From: a virus
IMG/VR virus record: IMGVR_UViG_3300047547_000167
Span: 1-64,000 of that record
Direction: 5' to 3' (one strand)
Length of the DNA stretch: 64,000 nucleotides
The notes under the pieces are model-generated. The model saw nothing but the letters and a program-made list of their open reading frames with translations. It did no database searches and was not told where the DNA came from. Of this stretch, positions 30,990 to 39,887 are shown piece after piece. Within the stretch, counting starts at the first letter, position 1; every line of letters starts with the position of its first letter. Both the position numbers and the translations under genes were made by a program.

Positions 30990-33737
30990 TCAGATTGGGG
31001 GCTCGTCGTCGTCCAGGACCAGGGACAGCGGAACGGTGATGACCTTGCTGTTGGTGCCCGCGTACTTCCGCGTCCGGTTCCCGTAGTTGGTCGCGCCAGG
31101 CAGGCGTGACAGCTGGCCGCGAAGGTCTGTCACGTAGGCCGTGTCCTTCACCAGCGCATTCAGGTTGGTCGAGCGCACGCCGAACAGGATGGCCTTGTCC
31201 TCGATCATCATCCCGTTTCGGCGCAGGATATCCATGCAAAGTGGGCCGCCAATCGAGGTCGAGCTGACCTGGCGGCCAACCGCCTCGGACAGAATCTCGT
31301 GCACGGTCACGTCGGAGTTCGCCACGCGAATCTTGGCCTCCATGATGGCAGCCAGGGCCTTCTCTGGATCGCCAGGCCCGCCGGACACGTCGGTGTGGTC
31401 CGTCCAGTCGTAGCTGTTGATCATGGCCAGCGCCTCGGCTTCGCTTGCCACCTTGCTGGACGTCAGGCACCACGTACCGGCCAGCAGCGTGCCGTACTGG
31501 TCACCCTGGCGCTGCGTCCCAAACCGAGCGGCAGCGACCCGGCAGAACACCTCGACGTTGGCGATGACAGTGGGCAGCAGCCAGAGGCCGCGAGCCAGGA
31601 TGCGGGCAGGCCAGGTGCCGTCGCGCTTGATCTTGTGGAGCGACTCCTCCAGCTTTTGCCACTGGTCGTCCGACGCGCCCGACTTGGCCGCAGGCCTCAG
31701 CACCAAGGGCGTGATGCGAGACTGGTCCGAGTCCTTGTCGAGCATGGTGTTGATCGAGGCCACGCAAAACATCGACCGGATGTGGAACCGCATGGAGTCG
31801 CCAGAAACCGTGCCCTTGGCCGTCTGGTGCGCGCCTTCGGATGACGACTGGCGCATCAGCATCATGATGGACTTCATGCGTTTGCGGTCGCCCTCGTCGT
31901 TGGGCTCGAACTCGTCAATCAGCGCGGGAACAGCGTCCGCCCGCAGGGTTTGCCGGATGCCGGGCTCGGTGGAATCGCCCTGGAACGGCTCCGAGATGCC
32001 AGACAGCAGCGCCTGAACGTAGTCACTCTGGATTGTGGACTTGCCGGACCCGGCCGCGCCAGTGATCCAGACGTGGGGCCGCCAATTCAGCGCGCCACCA
32101 ATCGGGCTCAGGAACACCCAGCCCGCCAGCAGCGCAGCGGAGCCGGGCCGCGTCCAGCGCGCCATCTTCGCCACTTCGAGCATGTGCTGGCCATCCTCGT
32201 CGGACAGCGGCGTCTCGGCAGGCGGCGTCATGGTCCGCGACATGGGATAGACCCAGCGCGACTCGATATCGGTTATGTCCGTCCGCACGCCATCGACGGA
32301 CAGGTAGTCGCCGTGGTGGAAGACCGCCCGGCCATTGTCGCGCCAGGCGCCACGGCCGCGTACATTCCGGGGGTCGTACACGCCACGCTTGTGAGCAATT
32401 GCCATGATCCACTCGAAGGCCTGCACGCGGTTGACGCCGCCTTTGTCGCCCGGGAAATGCATCTCCCACCAGTTCGTGGGGGCCAGCTCCGCCAACCCCA
32501 TGTCGCTGAAGTCCTGCCGCGAGCGGTGGAGCACCATCCGCTTGGCGCGGTGGAAAAAATAGTAGTAGTCGCCGTCGTAGCCCAGGATGGCAAAGTGCCC
32601 GTGGTCGAGAAGCGCCTCGTCTTCGCCATCCAGCGCCGGGATTGAAGGCTGGCCTTCCGGTGGGGGCTCATCGGGCGAGGCGGGCTCCCCCTCCCAAGGC
32701 GGCAAATCATCAGGCGGCACCGGCGCAGGCGCAGGAGCCAGCGCGGCATCAATGACGCCGGCCACGGCCTCCAGCCCCTCGGACTGCTGCAAGTCGTTGA
32801 AGTCGCCAGGAGGCGGCACGGCCACCAGGCCGCCGACGGCATCGGCCGCCTTGCGCGCAGCGGTCACGCCAGGGTTGCCCGCCGTCTGGGTGTCGTTGTC
32901 GGCAGCGAACAGGATGATGGCGTCGGGCTTGGCCGCGCGCAGCTTCTCGGCCACGCGCAACAGGTTCGAGGTGTCGAAGCACACCAGCACCAGGTGGCCG
33001 GTGGCCGCGTGCACGCTGGCACACGTGGCGTAGCCCTCGCCCAGCACGTAGACCACCCGGCCGTCGTGCTGCCGGGGCTTGCCGATTGGGAAGAAGTTGC
33101 CCGACTTGGCCCCGTCTTTGAAAAAGCGCTTCTTGCCACCTTCCTCTGGGTCGATGCCCTGAAGGCTCCAGAGCTTGCCCTTGTTGTCCTTGATCGGGAT
33201 GAGCAGAGACTGCTGCGTGACCACGAACACCTCGCCGGTGTCGGGGTCCACGCGCTCCCAGGTGCCCACACGCAAGCCGTAGGACGAAACGCCCTTGCGG
33301 GCGAGGTAGGGATGGGCGCCGCCAGGCGAAGCCGCGTCCCAGATTTGCTGGGCACGCACGGCGCGCTCTTCATGGAGCGCCGCCTCTTCAGCGGCGGCCT
33401 GGGCGGCACGCTCAGCAGCCCGAGCGCGGTCGGCGTCGATCTCGGCCTTGGAGCGCTTCTTGTGGGTGCCAGCGTCCACCCAGCCCGCCGACTTGGCGTC
33501 GTAGAACAGGCTGGCAATGGTCAGCTTGCCCGCCGTCTTGATCGACTTCCACACCGACTTGGCCGCGCCAGCGCTGTAGCTGTCGCACTGGGAGCCCCAC
33601 TGGTCCCAAATTTCAAAGCCCTCGTCGGGAAACTCGCTCTTGATGCAGGTCGCGGCGCGAACCCAAACCTCACGGCTCGCCGGGTTGAGGTAGCTCAGCG
33701 CAGACCGGACACGCTCAATGCTGGTGGCGTCATGCAT
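30990..33737 (-). CDS. DNA primase-helicase
   Basis: 915 residues from ATG 33737 (AGGGGC upstream); a longer frame to 33779 lacks a site. Domains: PriCT-like N-terminus (1-80: RVRSALSYLNPASREVWVRA), Toprim (~225-345) with GEGYAT and AADND as the metal-binding motifs, then a Pro-rich linker. A C-terminal P-loop ATPase has WITGAAGSGKST as Walker A and VPALIDEFE as Walker B. It would prime and unwind at the phage fork. Last gene of the leftward replication unit; an unusual structured leader precedes it. Confidence 0.88.
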   Translation of the reverse strand: MHDATSIERVRSALSYLNPASREVWVRAATCIKSEFPDEGFEIWDQWGSQCDSYSAGAAKSVWKSIKTAGKLTIASLFYDAKSAGWVDAGTHKKRSKAEIDADRARAAERAAQAAAEEAALHEERAVRAQQIWDAASPGGAHPYLARKGVSSYGLRVGTWERVDPDTGEVFVVTQQSLLIPIKDNKGKLWSLQGIDPEEGGKKRFFKDGAKSGNFFPIGKPRQHDGRVVYVLGEGYATCASVHAATGHLVLVCFDTSNLLRVAEKLRAAKPDAIILFAADNDTQTAGNPGVTAARKAADAVGGLVAVPPPGDFNDLQQSEGLEAVAGVIDAALAPAPAPVPPDDLPPWEGEPASPDEPPPEGQPSIPALDGEDEALLDHGHFAILGYDGDYYYFFHRAKRMVLHRSRQDFSDMGLAELAPTNWWEMHFPGDKGGVNRVQAFEWIMAIAHKRGVYDPRNVRGRGAWRDNGRAVFHHGDYLSVDGVRTDITDIESRWVYPMSRTMTPPAETPLSDEDGQHMLEVAKMARWTRPGSAALLAGWVFLSPIGGALNWRPHVWITGAAGSGKSTIQSDYVQALLSGISEPFQGDSTEPGIRQTLRADAVPALIDEFEPNDEGDRKRMKSIMMLMRQSSSEGAHQTAKGTVSGDSMRFHIRSMFCVASINTMLDKDSDQSRITPLVLRPAAKSGASDDQWQKLEESLHKIKRDGTWPARILARGLWLLPTVIANVEVFCRVAAARFGTQRQGDQYGTLLAGTWCLTSSKVASEAEALAMINSYDWTDHTDVSGGPGDPEKALAAIMEAKIRVANSDVTVHEILSEAVGRQVSSTSIGGPLCMDILRRNGMMIEDKAILFGVRSTNLNALVKDTAYVTDLRGQLSRLPGATNYGNRTRKYAGTNSKVITVPLSLVLDDDEPPI

Positions 33738-33783
33738 AGACGCCCCTGAAGAAAGATGAAGACAAACCGCACTCCCCACGGAA

Positions 33784-33861
33784 TCCTCCCCGACAAGTAA
33801 AGGTGGGCGGCGCGCACAGGGGGAGGACTGCGCGCGCCTTTTCAGCCGGTAGCTAACCGGC
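33784..33861 (-). promoter_or_regulatory. Predicted structured leader RNA (hairpin plus pseudoknot) of primase gene
   Basis: On the leftward transcript: hairpin GCCGGT/ACCGGC (33845-33861), then hairpin GGCGCGC/GCGCGCC (33809-33838). The 16-nt loop of the second contains TCCTCCCC, which is complementary to GGGGAGGA downstream (33784-33791), forming an H-type pseudoknot. The downstream strand resembles a ribosome-binding site 46 nt before the ATG. The 201-bp gap 33738-33938 holds no ORF. Regulatory function is inferred. Confidence 0.5.
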
Positions 33862-33938
33862 GTAGCCCAAAAACGATTGTGGCCACACGGCGACCGAGTC
33901 GCTGACGTGAAGCCGGGAATTCGTGTGAAGGCTGCATC

Positions 33939-34382
33939 TTACAGCGGATCGGGGGCGCTCCCACGCCGCCATGCTGCAATAATTTCAACAGCCTGCTCGG
34001 GCGAGCTGGCAAACCCAGCGATCCCGCCAGCGCGGTGCATCTGCTGCACGAAGTTGATCTGCGCGTCGCGTTTGCGACCGCCGCCGCTGGCCTTGCACTC
34101 CACGCCAGTGAAGACGGGGATGGTTCGGCCCACCATGTCTGGGGTGATGACCACAGGGGTCCAGCCTATGAGGTCGGGCGCCCCTTGGAGCGGGTCACCA
34201 GTCGGAAGCGCAAGACCCAAAGCCACAGGGCGACTGCCAGGCGGCAGAACAACGGAGCCGTCGTTAAGCCGCCTGACCTCGCCATGACACACCCAGCCCT
34301 TGCCAGTATTCAACCTGAACAGGCGACTGACCGGCCCGAGGGCCAGCCACACCTGGCGCATGACGGTGGACTCGGTAGCCAT
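33939..34382 (-). CDS. VRR-NUC domain nuclease
   Basis: 147 residues from ATG 34382 overlapping the upstream stop (TGATG). VRR-NUC features: FRLNTGKGWV, a metal-binding PDLIGWTPV, GVECKASGGGRK (E-x-K), and QINFVQQMHRAGGIAGFASS. These small PD-(D/E)XK nucleases act on branched or flapped DNA and may serve as the phage's junction resolvase. Part of the replication unit. Confidence 0.85.
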   Translation of the reverse strand: MATESTVMRQVWLALGPVSRLFRLNTGKGWVCHGEVRRLNDGSVVLPPGSRPVALGLALPTGDPLQGAPDLIGWTPVVITPDMVGRTIPVFTGVECKASGGGRKRDAQINFVQQMHRAGGIAGFASSPEQAVEIIAAWRRGSAPDPL

Positions 34383-34903
34383 CAGCGGGGCACCACGCGG
34401 TAGGCGATCACGTCGCTGGGGAGGCCTCGATGCTCCCAGATGAAAATCGAGGCGCGCCCCATGCGGGGAATCTTGCCACGGCGCTGGCACTCAACGACCA
34501 CGCTGGGGCCAACGGGGGCCGTCCCACCACTCCACTTGATCCACCAGCCAGTAGTATCCACCACCGCCCCAGCAAACGCCACGCTGTCCGGGTCGTACTC
34601 AGGCGGCGGCGGGATGACCACGGCGTCGGCAGCGGCATCCTCGTCCAGCATTTCCAGCCGACGCGTCAGCGTGTCGATGGCTTCCTGCACGTCGCGCCTG
34701 AAGTCCTTGCCAGCGCCACGGCCACCAGGGGCGACCAGCTTCTTGATGGCGTGCCCCAGGGCCTGGTCGGTGACGCCGAACAGGTCCAGCATGCGGTAGA
34801 TGTCAATCTCGCTCAGGTGGGCTACCGAGCGGAAGTAGTGGGCGTGTTTACGTGCGCCAGCCTGGTTTTTGCTTTGGGTTGTGGACGTCATGGTAGTGGT
34901 CAT
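34382..34903 (-). CDS. Replication-unit protein, 173 aa, conserved N-terminal domain
   Basis: The N-terminal domain (HAHYFRSVAHLSEIDIYRML, FGVTDQALGHAIKKLVAPGG, FRRDVQEAIDTLTRRLEM) is one I recall from many phages as an unnamed helical module, often next to SSB or polymerase. The C-terminal half is beta-rich with WWIKWSGGTAPVGPSVVVEC and HRGLPSDVIAYRVVPR. The start (34903 or ATG 34891) overlaps the 3' end of an HNH gene, suggesting the HNH gene inserted just upstream. Confidence 0.7.
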   Translation of the reverse strand: MTTTMTSTTQSKNQAGARKHAHYFRSVAHLSEIDIYRMLDLFGVTDQALGHAIKKLVAPGGRGAGKDFRRDVQEAIDTLTRRLEMLDEDAAADAVVIPPPPEYDPDSVAFAGAVVDTTGWWIKWSGGTAPVGPSVVVECQRRGKIPRMGRASIFIWEHRGLPSDVIAYRVVPR

Positions 34904-35318
34904 CGGGGTAAGCCAAGTGAATCTCTCTGTGGTGAGGTGGACAAAGCCAGATCACATCAAGGGGGCGGGAGTAGTCAGGGTGGTGCGCCTCAACGTCCGC
35001 AGCGCCACAGCACGCGCAAGGCTGCTTTGCCAGCCTGCCGGTCTTCAAGGCGGCGGCCACTGCGCCGTTTGCTTTGTAGCGATCAGGAAACCGACGCCGG
35101 TATTCCGCCGTTCTCTCATGGCCGAGGTGGACACGGTGCGGGAGTTTTGACCGCTCACGGTCATAAGCGCGTATCGCGTCGCCGTTGGCGCGACGATGCT
35201 CAAGCATGTCGCGCTTTGTGCACGCCTTGCATTTGTTGAGGTGTCCATCCGCCATCATTTTGTGCCGGTAGAACTCCGACAGCGGCTGGCAAACACCACA
35301 CTTGAAGCACGCTTTCAC
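34848..35318 (-). CDS. HNH endonuclease
   Basis: 156 residues from GTG 35318, whose bases overlap the SSB stop. N-terminal zinc ribbon CFKCGVCQPLSEFYRHK and CKACTKRD. C-terminal HNH with CACCGAADVEAHHPDYSRP and VIWLCPPHHREIH. Inserted between ssb and the next replication gene. The end of this ORF overlaps the following start by up to 56 bp, consistent with recent acquisition. Confidence 0.85.
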   Translation of the reverse strand: MKACFKCGVCQPLSEFYRHKMMADGHLNKCKACTKRDMLEHRRANGDAIRAYDRERSKLPHRVHLGHERTAEYRRRFPDRYKANGAVAAALKTGRLAKQPCACCGAADVEAHHPDYSRPLDVIWLCPPHHREIHLAYPDDHYHDVHNPKQKPGWRT

Positions 35319-35773
35319 CAAGGCCCCCGCATCGGAGCGAATGGGATGTCGTCATCCATTGCGCCATACCCACCACCAGCAGGCGCGGCAGCCGGTGCAC
35401 GCGCTGGCGCGGGAGCAGGAGCTGGTGCGCCGCCTTCAGGCTTTGCCCCCAGCAACTGGAAGTCCTGGCCCCGCACCTCGGTGACGTACTTCTCGGCCCC
35501 GTCCTTGTCGGTGTACTTGCGCACCGAGAACTCGCCGTTCGCCCGCATCTGCGAGCCCTTCTTGGCGTACTGGCCAATCAGCTCGGCGGTCTTCCCAAAG
35601 AACGAGAACGGCACCCAGGTGGTCTGCTCCTTCATTTCACCGGTGGCCTTGTCCTTCCACTTTTTGCCCACCGCCAGCGAGATGTTCACCGCCGCGTCGC
35701 CGTTGGGCATGCGGCGCACCTCGGGATCACGCCCCAGGCGTCCGATGACGCAAACCAAATTCAAATCAGCCAT
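35315..35773 (-). CDS. ssb: Single-stranded DNA-binding protein
   Basis: 152 residues. OB-fold SSB: LNLVCVIGRLGRDPEVRRM, SLAVGKKWKDKATGE, TTWVPFSFFGKTAELIGQYA, and a Pro/Ala-rich tail with DDDIPF near the end, resembling the protein-interaction tip. Coats single strands at the phage fork. RBS and position after the helicase are normal for a phage replication unit. Confidence 0.93.
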   Translation of the reverse strand: MADLNLVCVIGRLGRDPEVRRMPNGDAAVNISLAVGKKWKDKATGEMKEQTTWVPFSFFGKTAELIGQYAKKGSQMRANGEFSVRKYTDKDGAEKYVTEVRGQDFQLLGAKPEGGAPAPAPAPARAPAAAPAGGGYGAMDDDIPFAPMRGPW

Positions 35774-35800
35774 AACGAATACCCTTTCAAAAACTCACGG

Positions 35801-37411
35801 TTAGAAGGCCCGTGATTTGCCCGAATTCTTGCGCTGCCGCGCGTTCCACAAGTGTTGCGCCCACCCCCGGGAATAACCACGCTGGGCCGCGATCTTCTCC
35901 AGCTCCTCCAGCGTTTTCGCCCCCGCCACCTCGACCTTCTTCTGTCGCTTCAACGCTTCCTCCATTTCCGGGGTGATCTCGGCCAGCTCGCCGTCCACGT
36001 GCTCGGGGCCCTTGCGGACGCGCCCTGGGATGGCGTGCCCGCAATTGGGGCAGACGTGCTCCTGGCCAGCGGGCCGGTCCTTGGGGTCGAAAACCGAGTA
36101 GCACTGGGGGCACTGCGTGAGGTCGATCTTGGGCTCGTCGTCCTTCTTCTTGCCCTTCTTCTTTTTGATGCCGTCCAAGTCCCACTCGCGCTCGGCGTCG
36201 GCGAAGCCGTGCTTCTGCCAGAGCCCGCAGTGGTCGATGACAAAGCACTTGCGCCCCTTGGGGCCGGCGTCGATGGCCGCAAAGCGCTGCTCCGCAGTGT
36301 CCAGCGGCATGCCGGGCGCGAAGATGGGGCGCAGTCCGCGCCCGATGGTTTGCAGGTAGGACGACAGGCTCATGGTGAGCCGCAGCAGGATGACGGCGCC
36401 GATGGCCGGGCAGTCCACGCCTTCCACTAGGAGCATGGCGAACGTGATCAGCTTCAGACGGCCGTCGGACAGCATCTGGAGCGCGCGGTCGCGTTCCTCG
36501 CTGGTGTTCTCGCCCGACAGCGCCAGCGCCGGGATACCGGCGGCGTTGAACTCCTCTGCGACGTGCCGGGCGTGGGCCACGTTGGTGCACCAGGCCACAG
36601 CTGGAACACCGGGGCAGATTTTCTTGTATTCAGCGATGGCGCTCCCGGTGATGACGGGCTTGTCCATCAGGTCGGCCATGGCGTCGGCGTCGTAGTCGCC
36701 GCCCACCTTCTTCACGCCAGACAGGTCGATTTGCTGCTTGGAGGCGAACACGGCGGGCTTCACAAGATAGCCGTTGGCTATCAACTCCTTGATGCTGATA
36801 CCCTGCACCATGGTGTCAAAGCAGCCGCCAGCGTGGCGACCCAGGCCCTTGCCGTCCAGGCGCACCGGGGAGCCGGTCACACCCAGCACGCGGGCCTGGG
36901 GCCACGCGGCCAGGATGTCCATGTAGGACTTGGCGGCGCTGAGGTGGCACTCATCGATGACGATCAGGTCGAAGCCCACGCCCACCGCCTTCATTTTGTC
37001 GATGCGGCGCACCAGCGTCTGCACGCTGGCCACTTGCACCAGGCGGCGAGGGTTGGGGGTGAACCCGGCCATGATGATGCCGTGCTGCACGCCGTTGTCG
37101 TCCAGCTTGCGGCTGGCCTGTTTGATGAGCTGGTCGCGGTGCGCCAGGATGAGCACGCGAGAGCCTTTAGCGGCGGCCGACTTGGCGATGTAGCTGAACA
37201 CGACCGTTTTGCCGGCACCGGTTGCAGCCACCAGCAGGACGGCCTTATGCCCGTTGCGGTACTCGATGCGGACCTTGTCCACGAAGTCGTGCTGGTAATC
37301 GCGCAGGCTCACAGTCGGCGCAGGCGCGGCTGGTCGAGCAGCAGGCGCGGGCCTTGGAGCGGCTGCATTGATGGCGGCAGCCAGGCGCCCGGGTTGATGG
37401 GGAGCGTTCAT
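35801..37411 (-). CDS. SF2 DNA helicase (DEAH-type) with zinc ribbon
   Basis: 536 residues. Motif I AATGAGKT, motif Ia LILAHRDQL, motif II IDECH, motif III GVTGSP, motif V/VI FAMLLVEGVDCPA and QTIGRGLRP. A C-terminal zinc ribbon (CPQCYSVF, CPNCGHAIPG) and helical tail follow. Such UvsW/RecQ-like or ResIII-type helicases remodel forks in phages. The N-terminal ~30 residues are Ala/Pro-rich and probably unstructured. In the leftward replication unit before ssb. Confidence 0.9.
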   Translation of the reverse strand: MNAPHQPGRLAAAINAAAPRPAPAARPAAPAPTVSLRDYQHDFVDKVRIEYRNGHKAVLLVAATGAGKTVVFSYIAKSAAAKGSRVLILAHRDQLIKQASRKLDDNGVQHGIIMAGFTPNPRRLVQVASVQTLVRRIDKMKAVGVGFDLIVIDECHLSAAKSYMDILAAWPQARVLGVTGSPVRLDGKGLGRHAGGCFDTMVQGISIKELIANGYLVKPAVFASKQQIDLSGVKKVGGDYDADAMADLMDKPVITGSAIAEYKKICPGVPAVAWCTNVAHARHVAEEFNAAGIPALALSGENTSEERDRALQMLSDGRLKLITFAMLLVEGVDCPAIGAVILLRLTMSLSSYLQTIGRGLRPIFAPGMPLDTAEQRFAAIDAGPKGRKCFVIDHCGLWQKHGFADAEREWDLDGIKKKKGKKKDDEPKIDLTQCPQCYSVFDPKDRPAGQEHVCPNCGHAIPGRVRKGPEHVDGELAEITPEMEEALKRQKKVEVAGAKTLEELEKIAAQRGYSRGWAQHLWNARQRKNSGKSRAF

Positions 37412-37461
37412 GAAGTAAAGCGCGGCATCAGTAAAAGTCCGCGTTCAAAAAGAGTGGAAGA

Positions 37462-37770
37462 TCAGGACGGCTGCTCGGCCCCGTCCAGGATGATGACGCG
37501 CATCCCCAACTCGACGGCTACCTTGTGCTCCAGAGTCGCGCCACGCGATGCCGACCAGCCAGGCAACAGGGCGATGGTGTCGCACGTCACCAGCTGGGCC
37601 AGAGCCATCCTCATGTACGCAGCCCAGGTGCCACAGGCAGGCACCGGGTTCTCGGCTGGGTTTTCCACGTGCGCACCGGTTGCTCGAAGGCGAGCCGCCG
37701 CCGCGTGGAAAGCCGGGTAGTTAAAGGCTGGCAAACCGGACATCGGGCCAGCCAGGTACGTGCGGTCCAT
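37462..37770 (-). CDS. DUF4406-like (nucleoside deoxyribosyltransferase fold) protein
   Basis: 102 residues. Pattern YLAGPMSGLPAFNYPAFHAA, NPAEN, YMRMALAQLVTCDTIALLPG and SRGATLEHKVAVELGMRVI matches DUF4406, related to nucleoside 2-deoxyribosyltransferases. Possible role in nucleotide salvage. The start overlaps the upstream HTH gene stop (TGATG). Confidence 0.85.
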   Translation of the reverse strand: MDRTYLAGPMSGLPAFNYPAFHAAAARLRATGAHVENPAENPVPACGTWAAYMRMALAQLVTCDTIALLPGWSASRGATLEHKVAVELGMRVIILDGAEQPS

Positions 37771-37997
37771 CAGGAGCCCGCAGCGGCCGCAGCCTTTTCG
37801 GCCTCCAGGCGCACCACCTCGGCCTCCAGCTCGTCAACCTTCGACACAGACTGGGGAGCGCGGTAGCGCCAGCGTTCGACCGTGGCGCGGGCGATGCCGG
37901 TCTTCTTGCAGATTTGCGTGAGATTGCTGCCCGTCGCCTTGGCGCGGGCTTCGATGGATTGCAGGCGGCTCTGCAGCTCTGCGGCGAAAGTGGACAT
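37770..37997 (-). CDS. Small HTH protein with C-terminal coil, candidate repressor
   Basis: 75 residues. HTH: GSNLTQICKKTGIARATVER then WRYRAP. The C-terminal DELEAEVVRLEAEKAAAA is a probable dimerisation coil. First gene of the leftward replication unit, divergent from the rightward recombination operon. No CI-type repressor with a peptidase domain is seen in the window, so this is the best repressor/Cro candidate, and the early operators may be its targets. This link is inference. Confidence 0.75.
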   Translation of the reverse strand: MSTFAAELQSRLQSIEARAKATGSNLTQICKKTGIARATVERWRYRAPQSVSKVDELEAEVVRLEAEKAAAAAGS

Positions 37998-38048
37998 AGG
38001 TACTCCGTTGAAAAGATGGCGGAGTTTACATTAAAAACGCTGCATCCC

Positions 38049-38066
38049 GCAAAAATGTTTTACAAT
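38049..38066 (+). promoter_or_regulatory. Early promoter/operator motif (partial)
   Basis: GCAAAAATGTTT then TACAAT (-10, 38061-38066), with the upstream CATCCC. Lies in the 164-bp divergent gap between the HTH gene (37997) and the HNH gene (38162). Only half of the palindrome is kept. Confidence 0.5.
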
Positions 38067-38161
38067 AAAGCCGTGACGCAGCGGGAAATTCCGGTAATTC
38101 CGGGGTTTTTACATTGCAGGTTACTGACGGTTTGTTTCAAAATTTTTGAGAAAGGTGATTC

Positions 38162-39019
38162 ATGATCCAAGCAGCGCAGCAGACATCAGGAGTTATCGCC
38201 AGAGAGGAAGCGGGCGCTGCCGGGTACAAGCGCTACTTCACCGGCGTGCCGTGCATGAGGGGGCATGTCGCCGAGCGACTCGTGACCAACACGCGATGCG
38301 TCCAGTGCCACAGGGAGAAAGCCAAGGTGCAGCGGGCCGCCGATCCGAGGTTGGCGGCCAGGCTGGAGGCGGCCGCGTCCGCAGCAATAGCGGCCGGGAA
38401 AAATCTGCTGTCGCGCCAGGAGGCCATCGCACTTGGCGCGAGGCACTTTTTCACGGGGGTGGCATGTATTCGAGGACACATCTCCGAACGACTTGTCAGC
38501 GATCACTCATGCAAAGAATGCAACAGGGCGAAGGCCGCACAAGAGCGCGCACTCAATCCCGAACTGGTCAGGCGCAGGGTTCGGCAAAGCTATCAACGCC
38601 ACATCGAAAAGCAGCGCGAACAATCTCGTCAGTACATGAATGCCAAGTACGCATCCAACCCAGAGGCATTTCGAGATAGGCTGCGTCAACGACGTGCAAG
38701 CGACCCAGTTTTTGCCTTTAACCACCGCGCTCGACAGATGGTCCGATCAGCGTTGATGAGGACTGGATTCAGAAAGGCCAACAAGACAGAGGCCCTTCTG
38801 GGTTGCTCCCTGGCTGAATTTAGAGGGCACATCCAGCGTCAATTCTTGCCCGGTATGGGATGGCACAACATGAGAGCTTGGGAAATCGACCACATCGTCC
38901 CGATCTCAACAGCAAAAACCAAGGAGGAAGCCGAAGCCCTCAACCACTTCACCAACCTGCGACCGCTCTGGAAGATCGACAACAGAAGCAAGCACAGCAA
39001 GACCACGCACCTGATTTGA
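38162..39019 (+). CDS. HNH endonuclease with duplicated zinc-finger repeat
   Basis: 285 residues. Two copies of an N-terminal repeat: RYFTGVPCMRGHVAERLV plus CVQCH, then HFFTGVACIRGHISERLV plus CKEC. A basic linker leads to an HNH core with WEIDHIVPIS and NHFTNLRPLWKIDN. First gene of the rightward recombination operon. The duplicated finger and A/T-richer codons mark it as mobile. Possibly one gene with neighbours added later. Confidence 0.87.
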   Translation: MIQAAQQTSGVIAREEAGAAGYKRYFTGVPCMRGHVAERLVTNTRCVQCHREKAKVQRAADPRLAARLEAAASAAIAAGKNLLSRQEAIALGARHFFTGVACIRGHISERLVSDHSCKECNRAKAAQERALNPELVRRRVRQSYQRHIEKQREQSRQYMNAKYASNPEAFRDRLRQRRASDPVFAFNHRARQMVRSALMRTGFRKANKTEALLGCSLAEFRGHIQRQFLPGMGWHNMRAWEIDHIVPISTAKTKEEAEALNHFTNLRPLWKIDNRSKHSKTTHLI

Positions 39020-39027
39020 GCACCAGC

Positions 39028-39861
39028 ATGACTACAGAACCAAAGAAACTCGGTCTCGTGATCGAAACCAATGACGAATACCACTCCCACACGGAGTCGA
39101 TCAGCAAGAGCCACCTGGACACGATAGCGTCCGGGTCTCCCCGCCATTACTGGTGGAAATACTTGGCGCCTAACCGCGAGCGCCAAGAGCCCACCGCCGC
39201 CATGATCATGGGTACAGCGGTGCACTCGGCCATCCTGGAGCCCGACCTTTTCACCACGGAGATCATCGAATCGCCGGACTTCGACCGCCGCACCAAGGTG
39301 GGCAAGGCCGAGTACGAGGCATTCCAGCAGGCGAACAAAGGCAAGATCGTCCTCGCCCCCGAAGACTTCGCCACCTGCCTGGCCATCCGCGATGCCGTGC
39401 ACGCCCACCCGGTGGCCGCAGGCCTGCTCCAGGGCGGGCGTGCAGAACAATCGTTCTACGCCATCGACCGCGAGACGGGCGAACTCATCAAGTGCCGCAC
39501 CGACTACATGCACGACAGCGGCGCGATGATCGTGGACGTGAAGACGACCGAGGACGCCAGCCCCAACGGGTTCGGCAAGTCGGCGGCGAACTTCCGGTAC
39601 CCCATCCAGACAGCCTGGTACAACGGCGTGCTGGATGCCGCGTTTGGGGAGCACCCGAACACCTGGGTGTTTCTCGCGGTCGAGAAGAAGCCACCCTACG
39701 CGGTCGGCATCTACTTCATGGACGACGACACGCTGGCCCGCGCAGAGATCGCCGCGCGCCGGGACTTCCTGCGCATCGTGGAGTGCAGGCGGTCGGGCGA
39801 ATGGCCCGATTACGGCATGCAGCCGATGCCGCTGGCCCTGCCGGGCTGGAGCAAGCTCTGA
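39028..39861 (+). CDS. RecE-like PD-(D/E)XK exonuclease
   Basis: 277 residues from ATG 39028; a longer frame overlaps the HNH gene and is rejected. Features of the DUF3799/RecE-like family: HLDTIASGSPRHYWWKYL, GTAVHSAILEPDLF, IKCRTDYMHDSGAMIVDVKT (D...DxK catalytic triad) and FRYPIQTAWYNGVL. It would resect double-stranded DNA ends. Followed by an SbcC/RecF-like ATPase and a probable annealing protein, giving a phage recombination set. Confidence 0.87.
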   Translation: MTTEPKKLGLVIETNDEYHSHTESISKSHLDTIASGSPRHYWWKYLAPNRERQEPTAAMIMGTAVHSAILEPDLFTTEIIESPDFDRRTKVGKAEYEAFQQANKGKIVLAPEDFATCLAIRDAVHAHPVAAGLLQGGRAEQSFYAIDRETGELIKCRTDYMHDSGAMIVDVKTTEDASPNGFGKSAANFRYPIQTAWYNGVLDAAFGEHPNTWVFLAVEKKPPYAVGIYFMDDDTLARAEIAARRDFLRIVECRRSGEWPDYGMQPMPLALPGWSKL

Positions 39862-39887
39862 TTTCTCACCTCACGAAAACGACCACC

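Noticed and set aside
38860-39861. Longer RecE-like frame starting inside the HNH gene
   Set aside because: Upstream part is the shadow of the HNH gene's frame; ATG 39028 gives a normal family N-terminus.
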